Assembly: GCA_963580005.1 (NCBI GenBank)
Contig: CAUZJR010000345.1
Span: 1-6,166 of the forward strand
Origin: UBA8437 sp963580005
GTDB taxonomy: Bacteria; Planctomycetota; Planctomycetia; Planctomycetales; Planctomycetaceae
Direction: 5' to 3'
Length of the DNA stretch: 6,166 nucleotides
Shown: positions 4,945 through 6,166 of the stretch, piece by piece
Layout: every line of letters begins with the position of its first letter
How positions within the stretch are numbered: position 1 is the stretch's first letter
The notes under the pieces: model-generated
Told to the model about the DNA's origin: nothing
Databases searched by the model: none
Seen by the model: only the letters and a program-made list of their open reading frames with translations
Program-made: the position numbers and the translations under genes

Positions 4945-6166
4945 ATGCGTCTTCTGATTCTGTTCCTGACCCAGTTCCTGGCCGTGCTCGTGGCCCCCTC
5001 GCTGGTTGGGCTGGGAGCCCCGGTGCTGCTGCACTGTGCCGAGCCCGTTTCGGTCGAGGATCCGGCTCCACCTCAGGTCGCCGGTAAGGCCGACAACACG
5101 AGTGCACCTGCCCCGAAGGCCTACTCGCTGATCAAGAACCACAAGCCCCCCAAGCCGCTCTCGAAACGGGCCAGGACACACGCCTGGACCGGGTTCCTGG
5201 GCCCGACCCGCAACGGCGTCTCGACCGAGACCCAACTGTTGAAGACCTGGCCCAAGACGGGTCCGGCGAAGGTGTGGGAGCTTGCTGCCGGCGACGGTTA
5301 TGCGTCTCCGGCGATCAGGCATCCTTACCTGGTCTATCCCCACCGAGTGGGCAATTCGGTGCTGGTCGAATGCCTGCACGCGGAGACCGGCCAGCAGTTC
5401 TGGCAGCACAAGTTCGCCACCGCCTATCGCGACCGGCTGGGTTACAGCAGTGGCCCTCGGTCGACTCCGGTCATCGACGGCAACCGGGTGTACATCTACA
5501 GTGCCGAGGGTTTTTTGATCTGCCTCGAGTTGGCGACGGGTCGGAAGATCTGGAAGCGGGATCTCTCGACCGAATTCGGCGTGCCTCAGGGCTTCTTCGG
5601 AGCGGTGGGCTCGCCGCTATTGGTCGGCGATCGACTGGTGATCAATGTCGGCAAGGTGGGCGGTCCCTGCGTCGCGGCGTTTCACACCCTGACGGGCAAG
5701 CTGGTCTGGGTTTCGGGCAAGAAGTGGGGATCGGGCTACGCCTCGCCGCGGCTGGTGACGATTCATGGCAAGCAGCGTGTGCTGGTGTTTGCCGGTGGCG
5801 AGAGCAGGCCGCCCACCGGTGGCCTGCTGCTGATCGACCCGTCCAACGGGAAACTGGAGCTGGAATTTCCCTGGCGGAGCAGGAAGTACGAGAGTGTCAA
5901 CGCGTCGTGTCCCCTGGTGGTCGGCGGCAACCGGATCTTCGTCTCGGCCAGTTACCAGACGGGCACCGTGTTGCTGGAAGTCGGCAAGGACCTGGCTTCG
6001 CACAAGATTGTCTGGAAGATGGTCGACGCCGAACACAATACCGAGCCGGACCAGCTGGGACTGCACTGGGGCACTCCGCTGATCAAGGACGGGTACCTGT
6101 ATGGTTTCGACGGCCGCAACGAACCGGATGCGTCGCTGGTCTGTGTCGATCTAAAGTCGGGCAAGG
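4945..6166 (+). CDS. Exported PQQ-like beta-propeller repeat protein (3' end outside window)
   Basis: The frame is open from ATG 4945 to the window edge, giving 407 complete codons and no stop. Residues 1-~31 are a signal peptide (MRLLILFLTQFLAVLVAPSL, then GLGAPVLLHCA). A proline/alanine/lysine-rich linker follows (about 32-78, ending in the basic KPLSKRARTH). From residue 81 the protein opens with WTGFLGPTRNGVSTE, the usual start of planctomycete PQQ-repeat proteins. Beta-propeller blades with the A-x-TG-x-x-x-W pattern are at ECLHAETGQQFWQ (142-154), CLELATGRKIWK (193-204), AFHTLTGKLVW (245-255), LIDPSNGKLELEF (296-308) and CVDLKSGK (400-407). The family includes BamB-like scaffolds and PQQ dehydrogenases. 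I see no attached enzyme domain and no evidence that PQQ itself is bound, so the role is open. It probably acts in the periplasm or at the outer surface. Start and family are sure. Confidence 0.92.
   Translation, partial: MRLLILFLTQFLAVLVAPSLVGLGAPVLLHCAEPVSVEDPAPPQVAGKADNTSAPAPKAYSLIKNHKPPKPLSKRARTHAWTGFLGPTRNGVSTETQLLKTWPKTGPAKVWELAAGDGYASPAIRHPYLVYPHRVGNSVLVECLHAETGQQFWQHKFATAYRDRLGYSSGPRSTPVIDGNRVYIYSAEGFLICLELATGRKIWKRDLSTEFGVPQGFFGAVGSPLLVGDRLVINVGKVGGPCVAAFHTLTGKLVWVSGKKWGSGYASPRLVTIHGKQRVLVFAGGESRPPTGGLLLIDPSNGKLELEFPWRSRKYESVNASCPLVVGGNRIFVSASYQTGTVLLEVGKDLASHKIVWKMVDAEHNTEPDQLGLHWGTPLIKDGYLYGFDGRNEPDASLVCVDLKSGK

Noticed and set aside
5029..5040. Lipoprotein cleavage site at Cys31 of the propeller protein (LLHC)
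   Set aside because: His precedes the Cys, where a lipobox needs Gly, Ala or Ser; an ordinary signal peptidase I site nearby is more likely.
3247..5409. 720-codon open frame on the minus strand running across the esterase 5' end, the divergent region, the whole citrate-synthase-like gene and into the propeller gene
   Set aside because: Its translation is rich in Arg, His, Gln and Pro with no domain pattern, and it runs antisense to two well-supported genes and through their control regions. Long antisense open frames are common in GC-rich DNA.

Overview
The window is GC-rich bacterial DNA, densely packed with genes. It looks like a planctomycete or close relative. The reasons are the typical planctomycete layout of the secreted PQQ-type beta-propeller protein (signal peptide, then a W-x-x-FLGPxRNGVS opening), the large secreted esterase-like hydrolase with a beta-rich N-terminal domain, and a dimeric-type FabI followed by a MutT-like Nudix protein. 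This assignment rests on protein style only; no rRNA or other marker is present, and no genus can be named.

Layout, left to right. (1) Positions 2-628, + strand: the 3' end of a large RTX (calcium-binding nonapeptide repeat) protein, with 20 uninterrupted 9-residue repeats and a short tail. (2) A minus-strand cluster, read right to left: a secreted alpha/beta-hydrolase of the esterase family (3535-1970), enoyl-ACP reductase fabI (1871-1050) and a MutT-like Nudix hydrolase (1053-601). fabI and the Nudix gene overlap by ATGA. The Nudix gene runs 28 bp tail-to-tail into the RTX gene. (3) A 158-bp divergent control region (3536-3693). (4) Positions 3694-4851, + strand: a citrate-synthase-fold protein that has lost the signature histidine motifs. 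(5) A 93-bp gap with a sigma70-like promoter overlapped by a palindrome. (6) Positions 4945 to the window end, + strand: the N-terminal 407 residues of an exported PQQ-like beta-propeller protein.

The genes do not form one pathway. fabI (fatty-acid elongation) and the Nudix gene (probably nucleotide-pool cleaning) form a translationally coupled pair of housekeeping genes. The esterase, RTX and propeller proteins are exported or surface proteins. The most notable item is the citrate synthase homologue. It keeps the family framework and the catalytic-Asp position but lacks both active-site His motifs, so it is probably a pseudoenzyme or has a changed function. I see no CRISPR, tRNA, rRNA, insertion sequence or obvious defence system.
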